Assembly: GCA_024699575.1 (NCBI GenBank)
Contig: JAILPF010000415.1
Location: 1 to 9,851 of the forward strand
DNA from: Acetatifactor sp.
GTDB lineage: Bacteria; Bacillota; Clostridia; Lachnospirales; Lachnospiraceae
Direction: 5' to 3'
Length of the DNA: 9,851 bases
How positions within the stretch are numbered: position 1 is the stretch's first letter; every line of letters begins with the position of its first letter. A model generated the notes under the pieces. The model saw nothing but the letters and a program-made list of their open reading frames with translations, did no database searches and had not been told where the DNA came from. The translations under genes and the position numbers were made by a program. This document shows, piece by piece, positions 1 through 7,244 of this stretch.

Positions 1-3000
1 AATTGCATGACACAGCAGTGTCTCATGAGTTTACCGCAGTGAACCACAGAATTCCGGGAACCACCCGCATTGTGAAAAAGGATGCAGCGGATAATACTTC
101 TCTGATTAGCGGAGCAGAATTTACCCTCTATGTGAAGACGGGAACAGATACTTATGTACCTGTGACAAAAGATGCCCAGGGTAATGACATATCTGAATCC
201 GGATTTACGAATGCTTCCGGAGTGGTGGAATTCACGAATCTGAAGTGGACGGATGTGGCAGGCGGAACCTACTACTACAGAGAGACCAAGGCGGCACAGG
301 GCTATCGACTGCCTGATCCGAATCCGTATAAGGGACCGATTACCATCGATGCGAATAATGCAAGTGACGTACATACTTACCATGAAACCAATACCAAGAC
401 AGAGTTCTCCATCGTGGTAAAAGACCAGAACGGTCTTCCTGTGAGTGGAGCGACCGTTATCGTGGAAGATATGACGAGCGGTACTCCGGTGCAGGTGGTT
501 GACTGGACCAGCACGGCAACAACAGGTGGAAATGAGTTTAGCGGAGAGGGCATTCTGACAGCAGGACACACTTACCGGTTTACGGAGACAGTTTCCGGAG
601 GAGATTATCGCCAGCCGGGTGGAACAGCTACCTTCTATGTAAATGATAGAGGGGAGCTGATTAACCTGAATGAAACTGCCTTGACGAATCTGGATGCAGA
701 AGTGAACAGTGCGGATGCAACCAATCTGATACTGGAAAATACCAGACATCTGGAGCAGGTAGAGCTACTCAACACAGATGCAACGACAAATGCTCCCCTG
801 CCCGGTGCAACCTACTATCTGTATAAAAAGTCCACAGTAACCGGACAGCCGGATATCTGTGTGGCAGTGGATGCAAACGGTGACCCGGTAGCATTGACTT
901 TGGATGCAGAGTGCAAGATTAAGACAGAAGACTTGCCGGATACAATCAAGAATGCGCTGATTCCGGCAGGATTTAACCCAACGACAGACGGATATCAGAG
1001 TCTGAACAAGGGACTTGGAATCGGAGAGTACTATCTGGTGGAAGCTACAGTACCTACCGGATATACAGCGGATTTAAACGATGCCGGAACTGCGAATAAG
1101 AAATATGAGTTCTCTGTGGAATTGCATGACACAGCAGTACCTCATGAGTTCACCGCAGTGAATCACAGAATTCCGGGAACCATCCGCATTGTGAAGAAGG
1201 ATGCTCAAATTCCTACCAAAACAATTGAGGGAGCTGAGTTTACGCTTTATATCAGGAAGGATGCAACCGGAGTATATGAACCGGTTAGAACACAGCTTAC
1301 GAACTCTTCCGGTATTGTTACATTCTCACATCTCGCATGGAGTGATATTGCAGGCGGAAAGTATTATTACAAAGAGACAAAGCCTGCGCCCGGATATAAG
1401 TTAGAGCAATCCAACGATTACCGGGGAGAAACGGAAATTACAGCAGGGAATGCCATGGTTGAACATTCCTATGAGATGGTTAATGAGACCAATCAGTTCT
1501 CCGTGCGTGTGGAAGATCAAAATGGCCTTCCTGTAAACGGTGCCGTTGTTGAACTGAAAGATATTACAAATGGTACGGAAGTGACAGTTGGAACGTGGAC
1601 CAGTGATCTCTCCAACACAAACGGTAATGTCTGGACGATAAGAGAACAGTTAACGGCAGGTCATACGTATCAGTTGACGGAAACCGTTCCGGGAGAATAC
1701 AGCCAGCTGAGTGGAACAGCTACCTTTGGAGTAAGTGACACCGGAGAACTGCAGAATTTGAATACCGGTTCTCTGATAAATCTTGAGGCCGGGATAAACA
1801 GTTTGGATGCCACCGAACTGATATTGAAAAATACCAGACATCTTGAGCAGGTTGAATTACTGAACACAGATGCAACGACAGGAGCCCCCCTGCCCGGTGC
1901 AACCTACTATCTGTACAAAAAGTCCACAGTAGCCGGACAGCCGGATATCTGTGTGGCGGTGGATGGAACTGGTAATCCGGTAGCGTTGACTTTGGACGAT
2001 GACTGCAAGATTCGGACCGCAGGATTGCCGGATACTATCAGGAACGCATTGATTACCGAGGGAACTCAAAGTCTGAACAAGGGACTTGGCGTCGGTGAGT
2101 ACTATCTGGTAGAGGCTACGGTTCCTACGGGTTATACTGCTGTAAAGGATGCGACAGATACAGAAAATAAGAAATATGAATTCACGGTTGAATTGCGTGA
2201 CACGGCAATTCTTCACGATATAACTGTGGAAAATATCAGAATCCCCGGTGAACTGACGGTTGAGGCACAGGATGACCAAATATCATCTCCGATGGAGAGC
2301 GTAACATTTGCATTATTTAAGAAGAATCCTGACGGCACATATACACAGGTGCTCGGAAAAGGTCCTTCCGGTGCTGACACAGTGACAACGGACAGTCTTG
2401 GTAAAGCTACTTTTGAGAATCTGGACTGGAATGTGGATTATGCTGTACAGGAAGTACAGAACCTGAATATTCAACCGAAAGGTTACGTGTTGAATCGGGA
2501 TTATGTGGATGTTTCCGAACAGTTTGCAGCAATTCGATTAGAACAAAATGTAACAGTTTCTATTCGTCCTATTAATCTTTTGTTTGTGAAAAAAGGAACG
2601 CAGACAGGAGAGAGTACTTTACAGCTTCTGCAGGATGCAGAACTTACAGTGACCGGTGCCTTTGCAGATGGGACTACATCAAAGGTTCTCACAACGGATG
2701 CGAATGGTGAAGCAGGGCTGCATGCGCAGCTGGTAATCGGTGAACAGTACCACGTTAAGGAAACAGTTGCACCTGTTACCTATGGCAAGATTAAGGCATT
2801 TGATTTTGTTGTGAATGCAGACGGAATAGCAGAACTGACTGCTGTAAGCTCAGCGGATGAGAAGGTTCGTTCACAGACGACAGTGGACAGTGAGCAAAAG
2901 ACAGATGAGGTTCTTTCCACTATCACAATGATTGATCCGCAGAGTGATTTGAACTTTACCGTCGATGTAAATGATTTCGAACCATTTGCACCTGCGCAGA

Positions 3001-4346
3001 TGAAAATAGCCCGTAAACTTGTCGGTATGAAATTTATGGTATTTACCGATATGGCATGTACAGTGCCTATGACAATCGGATCTGTACCGGTAGAAGCACA
3101 CAGTGACGATAATGGACTGGTTGATATTCCCGGATTGCCTTCTGGTAAATATTACTTAAAAGAGGCAGGCGTGACTGATCCGGAAAGTACAGTATTTGTA
3201 TCTACGGATGCGATTTATACTGCACAGGTGACTGACGAGACCTTTACTGGGCTGAATCTATTGGATGAACATGGTGAGGAACAGCCTATTACCGATAATA
3301 CACTGGTAAAAGATGTATATGTGGGCAATATCACAATGACAAAGGTTGACAAAGAAGATTCCAATGTGAAGCTGGCCGGTTCCGTCTACGGCATCTACCG
3401 TGCATTGGACAGCTACCCCGTATATTTACAGGCATTGTTCAGACAAAATGTTGGCTTGTTTACAGAGAATATCCTGGATTTAAACGGCACAGTTACAGCG
3501 ACCAGAGAATGGATTCTGCTCAGCAAAGCAACTACGGATGAAAACGGGAAAATAGAGTTCGCAAATGCACTTGCGACAGAAGAATATCTGATTAAAGAGC
3601 TTGAAGCACCGGATGGACATAAAGTTTCTGCAAATCCCATCAAGGTTCGCATGGCATTGCCGGCACATACGGATGGAGAAACGGTAATAGCGACTCCGGT
3701 TCTTGAGGATAGTGGTGAGGGAACGGCAGCGCCGGACAATAATAACAGCACCGGTGGTGACGGACTAATCTGGTATGAGCCGCGTATTAAGCTTCAGATT
3801 AACCTTCGTGACGAAAATGAAAAGGTACTTTCGGGAGTGACATTGCAGTTGAAAGACAGCAACGGAGAACTTCTGGAGGAGTGGCAGACTACAGAAGCAG
3901 AGTGTGATCATTTAATTTTGGATTTACAGAAAAAATTGAAGATTGGTGCTCGTTATACAGTTACAACTGTCAATGTTCCTGATGGCTACCTCACAGCAGA
4001 GATAAGCTTTGTTATCAATGATGTGGAAGTGCCGAACTATAATCCTTCCGAAGGATATCCTGAGGAATGTATTCAGATTGAGACGATTGTTATTTCTATG
4101 AAGCCGTCATCAGGAAACCATTCCAATTCCGGAAATAGTAATAAACCTCAGCAAGTATCAGATTCTTTTGTGCGTGATATTCTATCCGATTTGGGAGAAT
4201 TGGGAGAGGATGTTTTCCTCTGGCGAAAAGGAAGAAAAGGTGCCAATACCGGTGAACAGACCGATTGGAGACCTTTGGCAGCAGGAGCTTTACTTGCCGG
4301 CGGTTCCATCTTCGTATGGCTTGGTAGACGTAAGAAAAAGAAATAA
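1..4346 (+). CDS. Large SpaA/Cna_B-type surface protein, 5'-partial
   Basis: This is the C-terminal 1447 residues of a cell-wall surface protein; residue 1 here is the codon at position 3. That TTG codon is not a real start, because the same ELHDTAV stretch recurs internally at 1122. It is built from about eleven CnaB/SpaA-like beta-sandwich modules. Residues 1-373 and 374-730 are two copies of a three-module super-repeat; single modules follow near 750-850, 857-950, 1000-1095, 1108-1235 and 1262-1362. First modules of each super-repeat carry a full isopeptide set (K25/E94/N130; K398/E458). The module at 1108 also has a KVD lysine (K1114) and Glu1199. A Ser/Asn-rich linker (about 1366-1383), a GANTGE motif (1413-1418), a hydrophobic stretch and a GRRKKKK tail form the anchor. 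By family knowledge such proteins are stalk-like adhesins or pilin-related proteins; the ligand cannot be read from the sequence. The signal peptide lies upstream of the window. Confidence 0.9.
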   Translation, partial: LHDTAVSHEFTAVNHRIPGTTRIVKKDAADNTSLISGAEFTLYVKTGTDTYVPVTKDAQGNDISESGFTNASGVVEFTNLKWTDVAGGTYYYRETKAAQGYRLPDPNPYKGPITIDANNASDVHTYHETNTKTEFSIVVKDQNGLPVSGATVIVEDMTSGTPVQVVDWTSTATTGGNEFSGEGILTAGHTYRFTETVSGGDYRQPGGTATFYVNDRGELINLNETALTNLDAEVNSADATNLILENTRHLEQVELLNTDATTNAPLPGATYYLYKKSTVTGQPDICVAVDANGDPVALTLDAECKIKTEDLPDTIKNALIPAGFNPTTDGYQSLNKGLGIGEYYLVEATVPTGYTADLNDAGTANKKYEFSVELHDTAVPHEFTAVNHRIPGTIRIVKKDAQIPTKTIEGAEFTLYIRKDATGVYEPVRTQLTNSSGIVTFSHLAWSDIAGGKYYYKETKPAPGYKLEQSNDYRGETEITAGNAMVEHSYEMVNETNQFSVRVEDQNGLPVNGAVVELKDITNGTEVTVGTWTSDLSNTNGNVWTIREQLTAGHTYQLTETVPGEYSQLSGTATFGVSDTGELQNLNTGSLINLEAGINSLDATELILKNTRHLEQVELLNTDATTGAPLPGATYYLYKKSTVAGQPDICVAVDGTGNPVALTLDDDCKIRTAGLPDTIRNALITEGTQSLNKGLGVGEYYLVEATVPTGYTAVKDATDTENKKYEFTVELRDTAILHDITVENIRIPGELTVEAQDDQISSPMESVTFALFKKNPDGTYTQVLGKGPSGADTVTTDSLGKATFENLDWNVDYAVQEVQNLNIQPKGYVLNRDYVDVSEQFAAIRLEQNVTVSIRPINLLFVKKGTQTGESTLQLLQDAELTVTGAFADGTTSKVLTTDANGEAGLHAQLVIGEQYHVKETVAPVTYGKIKAFDFVVNADGIAELTAVSSADEKVRSQTTVDSEQKTDEVLSTITMIDPQSDLNFTVDVNDFEPFAPAQMKIARKLVGMKFMVFTDMACTVPMTIGSVPVEAHSDDNGLVDIPGLPSGKYYLKEAGVTDPESTVFVSTDAIYTAQVTDETFTGLNLLDEHGEEQPITDNTLVKDVYVGNITMTKVDKEDSNVKLAGSVYGIYRALDSYPVYLQALFRQNVGLFTENILDLNGTVTATREWILLSKATTDENGKIEFANALATEEYLIKELEAPDGHKVSANPIKVRMALPAHTDGETVIATPVLEDSGEGTAAPDNNNSTGGDGLIWYEPRIKLQINLRDENEKVLSGVTLQLKDSNGELLEEWQTTEAECDHLILDLQKKLKIGARYTVTTVNVPDGYLTAEISFVINDVEVPNYNPSEGYPEECIQIETIVISMKPSSGNHSNSGNSNKPQQVSDSFVRDILSDLGELGEDVFLWRKGRKGANTGEQTDWRPLAAGALLAGGSIFVWLGRRKKKK
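3..1121 (+). repeat. Super-repeat copy A (three CnaB-like modules, 373 codons)
   Basis: First copy of an in-frame tandem repeat inside the surface protein. It contains module 1 (residues about 15-130, complete Lys/Glu/Asn set), module 2 (about 134-247, starting EFSIVVKDQNGLP) and module 3 (about 249-390, starting RHLEQVELLNTD). The boundary is set by the ELHDTAV block that recurs at 1122. Positions 3-85 match 1122-1204 with 6 mismatches in 83 nt. Confidence 0.88.
1122..2192 (+). repeat. Super-repeat copy B (three CnaB-like modules, 357 codons)
   Basis: Second copy, 16 codons shorter than copy A. The net losses are about 9 codons in module 1 and 7 codons in module 3 (the stretch around PAGFNPTTDGY of copy A is shortened). 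Positions 1887-1965 match 795-873 of copy A with only 3 mismatches in 79 nt, while module 2 is clearly more diverged. The next ELRDTAI block at 2193 opens a third unit that quickly degenerates, so the array stops there. Confidence 0.88.
4239..4343 (+). other. Non-canonical cell-wall sorting signal and membrane anchor
   Basis: The last 35 residues have the architecture of a sortase substrate: a GANTGEQTD stretch, a hydrophobic segment from about WRPLAAGALLAGG to VWLG, and a strongly basic GRRKKKK end. The expected LPXTG is replaced by GANTG (4239-4253), which keeps the Thr-Gly followed by an acidic residue. Many clostridial sortase substrates have a degenerate pentapeptide ending TG-D/E, so cleavage between Thr and Gly is plausible but inferred. 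If no sortase accepts it, the segment could act simply as a membrane anchor. Confidence 0.65.
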
Positions 4347-4361
4347 ACAATAGAACTAATG

Positions 4362-4401
4362 AAAATGGAGCATATCACTTTTGAGGTGATAGCTCCATTT
4401 T
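4362..4401 (+). terminator. Intrinsic terminator, probably bidirectional
   Basis: A perfect 10-bp arm (4362-4371 with 4392-4401) stacks on a 6-bp arm (TATCAC at 4373-4378 with GTGATA at 4386-4391) around one unpaired A and a 7-nt loop. A run of five T (4398-4402) follows on the plus strand, and a run of A on the left supplies T on the minus strand. It starts 15 nt after the surface-protein stop and lies between two convergent coding stretches, so it can serve both sides. Confidence 0.85.
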
Positions 4402-4430
4402 TGTTATGTGAATTTGCTATTGCTGCGTAT

Positions 4431-4889
4431 TTACCCGATGGTAAAGGAGTCCACGAATTCCTGTATGGTAGCAGAGGAAGCGGATACGGTGTCTGCACTG
4501 GATGATACATCCCGGCTCATGGAAGCGACGTTGGTCGCACTTTCTGCCAGAGTTTCCACGGTAGCGGAGATTTCCTCGGTACTTGCAGACTGCTCTTCGG
4601 AGATTGCTGCTACAGATGTAGCGATGCCGTCCACTTCGTTCATCTTCCTAATCATGGAGGCAACAGTTTCCTCTGTTTCACTGAGCTGTTTTACAATTTC
4701 TTCAAAGGTCTGCCCTGCGAGTTTAACAGATTTGGAACTCTCGGAGATTTCTTCCATGTTGGCCGCAGATTTGCGTGCCAGGTCTTCGATTTCTGCCACC
4801 ACTTCCTTGATGATTTCCTCAATCTGCGAGGTGGCGTCCGCACTGTTGGAGGCCAGTGCTCCGATTTCACCGGCAACTACTGCAAATCA
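4431..4889 (-). pseudogene. Methyl-accepting chemotaxis protein, C-terminal remnant
   Basis: Reading the minus strand from 4886 gives FAVVAGEIGALA, then NSADATSQIEEIIKEV and a long heptad-rich helix ending FVDSFTIG at a TAA (4431-4433). This is the descending arm of an MCP cytoplasmic signalling hairpin, about 150 residues. The in-frame codon just before Phe is TGA (4889-4887), exactly where intact MCPs have the conserved AGExGRGF motif. No sensor domain, transmembrane helix, HAMP or hairpin tip is present, and the DNA upstream turns AT-rich. One extra base may explain the stop: deleting it would read KGHGFAVVA, but only a few further codons look MCP-like. An internal GTG at 4802 gives a 123-residue open frame without a convincing ribosome binding site. 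I take it as a decayed fragment. Confidence 0.82.
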
Positions 4890-5029
4890 CATGTCCTTTC
4901 TGATGTAATTAATGTTATATATAAATTATAACGAAAATTCGGAAACAATAAATGTTATAGAAAGAAAACATATTGAAAAAATATTTACTTTCCGAAAAAT
5001 AAAGAAAACAGAAACACAGGGATATTTAC

Positions 5030-5058
5030 TTGACGATGTAAAAAAGATATTCTATAAT
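5030..5058 (+). promoter_or_regulatory. Sigma-A-type promoter for the yicC operon
   Basis: TTGACG (5030-5035) and TATAAT (5053-5058) are separated by 17 nt, the optimal spacing. Transcription would begin near 5065, leaving a leader of about 40 nt. A GGAG at 5095-5098 precedes the yicC ATG at 5104. The preceding gap (4890-5029) is AT-rich and shows no gene, RNA or clear operator. Confidence 0.82.
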
Positions 5059-5103
5059 AAAATGAAGTATGCGGCAAAGTAGGATGCCCGGATTGGAGTA
5101 CTT

Positions 5104-5982
5104 ATGATAAAGAGTATGACTGGCTTCGGCAGACAGGAAATTGTCGAGAATGACAGAAAATTCACCGTGGAAATGAAGTCTGTAAATCACAGATACCTCG
5201 ATGTGAATATGAAAATGCCCAAGAAGCTTAATTTTTTTGAATCGGCTATCAGAGGAGTTTTGAAGGATTACATCTCCAGAGGTAAGGTTGATTTATTTAT
5301 CACCTATGAGGATTTCTCTGAGAGCACAGCCACTGTTCATTATAATAAGGAACTGGCAAGAGAGTATTTAAAGTACTTAAAACAGATAGCAGAGGATTTT
5401 GGGCTGGATGATGATATCAGAGTTTCCACTCTATCCAAATATCCGGATGTGTTTACCATGGAAGAGCAAAGCTTTGATGAGGAAGAACTCTGGAAAAGTC
5501 TGAAGAAAGCAATCGAAGGCGCAGCGGAGATGTTTGTGCAGAGCCGTATCGTGGAGGGTGAGCACCTGCGCGATGATTTGATTGGGAAGCTGGATGGAAT
5601 GCTCAAATTAGTGGATTTTATTTCAGAGCGTTCTCCGGAGATTATTCAGGAGTACAGACAAAAGCTTGAAGAGAAAGTCAAAGAACTTTTGGGCGACACT
5701 ACCATCGATGAGGGAAGAATACTGACAGAGGTTACGCTTTTTGCGGATAAGGTATGTGTGGATGAGGAGATTGTTCGTCTGCGCAGTCATATCGAGACCA
5801 CTAAAAATACCTTGGTGTCCGGCGGGAGTATCGGCCGTAAGCTGGATTTTATCGCTCAGGAGATGAACAGGGAAGCCAATACGATTCTTTCCAAGGCGAA
5901 CGATTTGGAGATTTCCAACTGTGCGATTGAGTTAAAGACTGAGATTGAAAAAGTCAGGGAGCAGATTCAGAATATTGAATAA
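5104..5982 (+). CDS. yicC: YicC/YloC family endoribonuclease
   Basis: A 292-residue protein, full length for the family. It opens with the hallmark MIKSMTGFGR, followed by the conserved MKSVNHRYLDV (residues 24-34) and the ISRGKVDLFI stretch (about 58-67). The C-terminal DUF1732-type domain (about 208-292) carries GRKLDFIAQEMNREANTI and ends with the conserved ELKTEIEKVREQIQNIE. Family members (E. coli YicC, B. subtilis YloC) have been reported as RNA endonucleases in RNA turnover; the substrate here is unknown. It is the first gene of the operon, 45 nt after the promoter -10 box, with GGAG 5 nt before its ATG. The next gene, remA, starts 22 nt after its stop. Nothing in it looks damaged. Confidence 0.93.
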   Translation: MIKSMTGFGRQEIVENDRKFTVEMKSVNHRYLDVNMKMPKKLNFFESAIRGVLKDYISRGKVDLFITYEDFSESTATVHYNKELAREYLKYLKQIAEDFGLDDDIRVSTLSKYPDVFTMEEQSFDEEELWKSLKKAIEGAAEMFVQSRIVEGEHLRDDLIGKLDGMLKLVDFISERSPEIIQEYRQKLEEKVKELLGDTTIDEGRILTEVTLFADKVCVDEEIVRLRSHIETTKNTLVSGGSIGRKLDFIAQEMNREANTILSKANDLEISNCAIELKTEIEKVREQIQNIE

Positions 5983-6004
5983 TCCCATGTGAAGGTGAGA
6001 AAAG

Positions 6005-6289
6005 ATGAGTCATCTGATTCATATCGGATTTGGCAATATTGTCAATACGACAAAGATTATAGCGATTGTAAGCCCGGATTCGGCCCCCATCAAGCGAATG
6101 GTGCAAAAGGCAAAGGAGATGGGCCTTGCTATCGATGCGACTCAGGGACGCAAAACAAAATCCGTTCTTGTGATGGAGAACAATCAGATTGTACTTTCGG
6201 CGCTTTTACCTGAAACGATAGCCGGCAGGGCACAGAGCGATGCGGAAGGATCTGATTCAGCGAGAGAATGGACGGATGAAAAGGTTTAG
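6005..6289 (+). CDS. remA: RemA/DUF370 extracellular matrix regulator
   Basis: A 94-residue protein matching RemA (DUF370) over nearly its whole length: IHIGFGNIV near the N terminus, IVSPDSAPIKRMVQ in the middle, the basic IDATQGRKTKSVLVM stretch, and IVLSALLPETIAGR. The last about 20 residues are acidic and variable, as usual. B. subtilis RemA is a ring-forming DNA-binding protein that activates biofilm-matrix and osmoprotection genes; the role here is inferred by homology. The ATG at 6005 is chosen because AAGGTGAG (5992-5999) lies just upstream and the N terminus aligns there. Placement between yicC and gmk is the conserved Firmicutes order. The next gene starts 17 nt after the stop. Confidence 0.93.
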   Translation: MSHLIHIGFGNIVNTTKIIAIVSPDSAPIKRMVQKAKEMGLAIDATQGRKTKSVLVMENNQIVLSALLPETIAGRAQSDAEGSDSAREWTDEKV

Positions 6290-6306
6290 AAAAGAGGCAC
6301 TGATTT

Positions 6307-6954
6307 ATGAAAAATAACGGACAGAAAGGAATTCTCATCGTGCTATCCGGCTTTTCCGGTGCAGGAAAAGGAACGGTAGTAAAAAAACTGCTCCAGACAC
6401 ATGACAATTATGCGTTGTCTATATCCATGACAACGAGACAGCCCAGAGAAGGCGAGCAGGACGGTGTAGAGTACTTCTTTACCGACAAGGAACAATTTGA
6501 AAAAACAATCGCAGAAGGCGGGCTGATTGAATATGCATGCTATTGCGGTAATTATTATGGAACACCGAAAGCATATGTGGAGGAGCAGCTTGGAGCCGGC
6601 AAGGATGTGATTCTGGAGATTGAGATTCAGGGCGCATTGAACATTAAAAAACAATTTCCGGAGAGTTTGCTAATGTTTATCACTCCACCAAGCGCAGTGG
6701 AACTGGAACGCAGACTGGTGGGCAGAGGAACAGAGACAGCGGAGGTAATTGCCAACCGTTTGTCCAGAGCGAGTGAGGAATCAGAAGGCATTGAAGCCTA
6801 TGATTATATAGTGGTGAATGATGATTTGGAGGAATGCGTCGAAGAGGTTCATGAGCTGGTGAATGCGTCGCGCAGATCTCCTGTTAGGAGAAAAGAGTTT
6901 ATAAAAGAAATTAGAGAGGAACTGCATAGTTTCACGAAAGGAGCACAAAAATAA
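6307..6954 (+). CDS. gmk: Guanylate kinase
   Basis: A 215-residue cytosolic enzyme that phosphorylates GMP (and dGMP) to GDP with ATP. The P-loop GFSGAGKGT is at residues 15-23. The GMP-binding region runs from S40 through TTRQPREGEQDGVEYFF (42-58), then IEYACYCGNYYGTP and the EIEIQGA strand. The lid is rich in Arg (RRLVGRGTET, NRLSRASEE). Size and motifs are normal for bacterial Gmk. AGAGG at 6293-6297 sits 9 nt before the ATG. The stop codon shares one base with the rpoZ start (TAATG at 6952-6956), indicating translational coupling. Two cysteines in the ACYCGNYYG stretch replace residues that are usually Arg/Tyr-Ala in homologues I remember; no functional meaning is claimed. Confidence 0.96.
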   Translation: MKNNGQKGILIVLSGFSGAGKGTVVKKLLQTHDNYALSISMTTRQPREGEQDGVEYFFTDKEQFEKTIAEGGLIEYACYCGNYYGTPKAYVEEQLGAGKDVILEIEIQGALNIKKQFPESLLMFITPPSAVELERRLVGRGTETAEVIANRLSRASEESEGIEAYDYIVVNDDLEECVEEVHELVNASRRSPVRRKEFIKEIREELHSFTKGAQK

Positions 6955-7187
6955 TGTTACATCCATCTTATTCCGATTTAATGAAAGTAGTAAACAGCGA
7001 GGTTGAACCCGGTGAGGCACCTGTAGTAAACAGCCGTTATTCCATTGTAATGGCGACTTCCAAAAGAGCAAGACAGATTATTGCAGGGGATGAACCGCTG
7101 GTTGCCAGCAAAGACAAAAAACCTTTGTCTGTGGCAGTGGAAGAACTCAATCAGAGCAAGATTAAGATTTTGAGTGACGAAGATTAA
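6954..7187 (+). CDS. rpoZ: RNA polymerase omega subunit
   Basis: A 77-residue protein with the omega core: the helix containing NSRYSIVMATSKRARQII (about residues 26-43), then KKPLSVAVEEL and a short acidic tail. Omega helps assemble and stabilise the beta-prime subunit of RNA polymerase. The N terminus, MLHPSYSDLMK, is typical of clostridial versions. Its ATG overlaps the gmk stop by one base, and AAAGGAG at 6937-6943 inside the gmk end serves as ribosome binding site. It closes the yicC-remA-gmk-rpoZ block, and a hairpin follows its stop within 6 nt. Confidence 0.94.
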   Translation: MLHPSYSDLMKVVNSEVEPGEAPVVNSRYSIVMATSKRARQIIAGDEPLVASKDKKPLSVAVEELNQSKIKILSDED

Positions 7188-7192
7188 TTAAG

Positions 7193-7222
7193 AAGTAGCT
7201 GGTGTTTTCACCCCAGCTACTT
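7193..7222 (+). terminator. Intergenic hairpin, weak terminator or attenuator
   Basis: AAGTAGCTGG (7193-7202) pairs perfectly with CCAGCTACTT (7213-7222) around a 10-nt loop, followed by only four T (7221-7224) and then GTCG. It lies between rpoZ and rimO, 5 nt after the rpoZ stop. The short T run suggests partial termination, or a processing or stability element, rather than a full stop. No separate promoter is evident before rimO in the 57-nt gap. Confidence 0.7.
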
Positions 7223-7234
7223 TTGTCGTGTCGA

Positions 7235-7243
7235 AGAGGAAAG
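7235..7243 (+). promoter_or_regulatory. rimO ribosome binding site, three possible ATG starts
   Basis: AGAGGAAAG precedes three consecutive in-frame ATG codons at 7245, 7248 and 7251. Spacing from AGAGG (7235-7239) is 5, 8 and 11 nt respectively. Homologues usually begin at the ATG before KILFVSLGC, i.e. 7251, while spacing favours 7248. The choice changes the protein by at most two residues. Confidence 0.7.
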
Positions 7244-7244
7244 A

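Noticed and set aside
933..968. LPDTI in the surface protein as a sortase motif
   Set aside because: It is LPDTI, not LPXTG, lies inside module 3 far from the C terminus, and recurs in copy B as part of the fold.
3..2192. Tandem repeats as a possible CRISPR or mobile-element signature
   Set aside because: The units are over 1 kb, in frame and encode protein modules; there are no short direct repeats with unique spacers, no inverted ends and no transposase.
1857..2279. 140-codon minus-strand open frame inside the surface-protein gene
   Set aside because: The plus-strand frame is clearly coding with recognisable repeated modules; the antisense frame has no recognisable motif.
4887..4906. Minus-strand AAAGGA followed by ATG as a translation start for the MCP remnant
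   Set aside because: The ATG is only one base from GGA and is immediately followed by TGA, so it cannot express the remnant.
4408..4908. 166-codon plus-strand open frame rich in Ser, Ala and Ile
   Set aside because: It is the antisense of the MCP remnant; its composition follows from the opposite-strand helix codons, and no ribosome binding site or family resemblance is seen.
5989..6213. 74-codon plus-strand frame overlapping the start of remA
   Set aside because: It overlaps RemA in another frame; the RemA frame matches its family end to end and has the better ribosome binding site.
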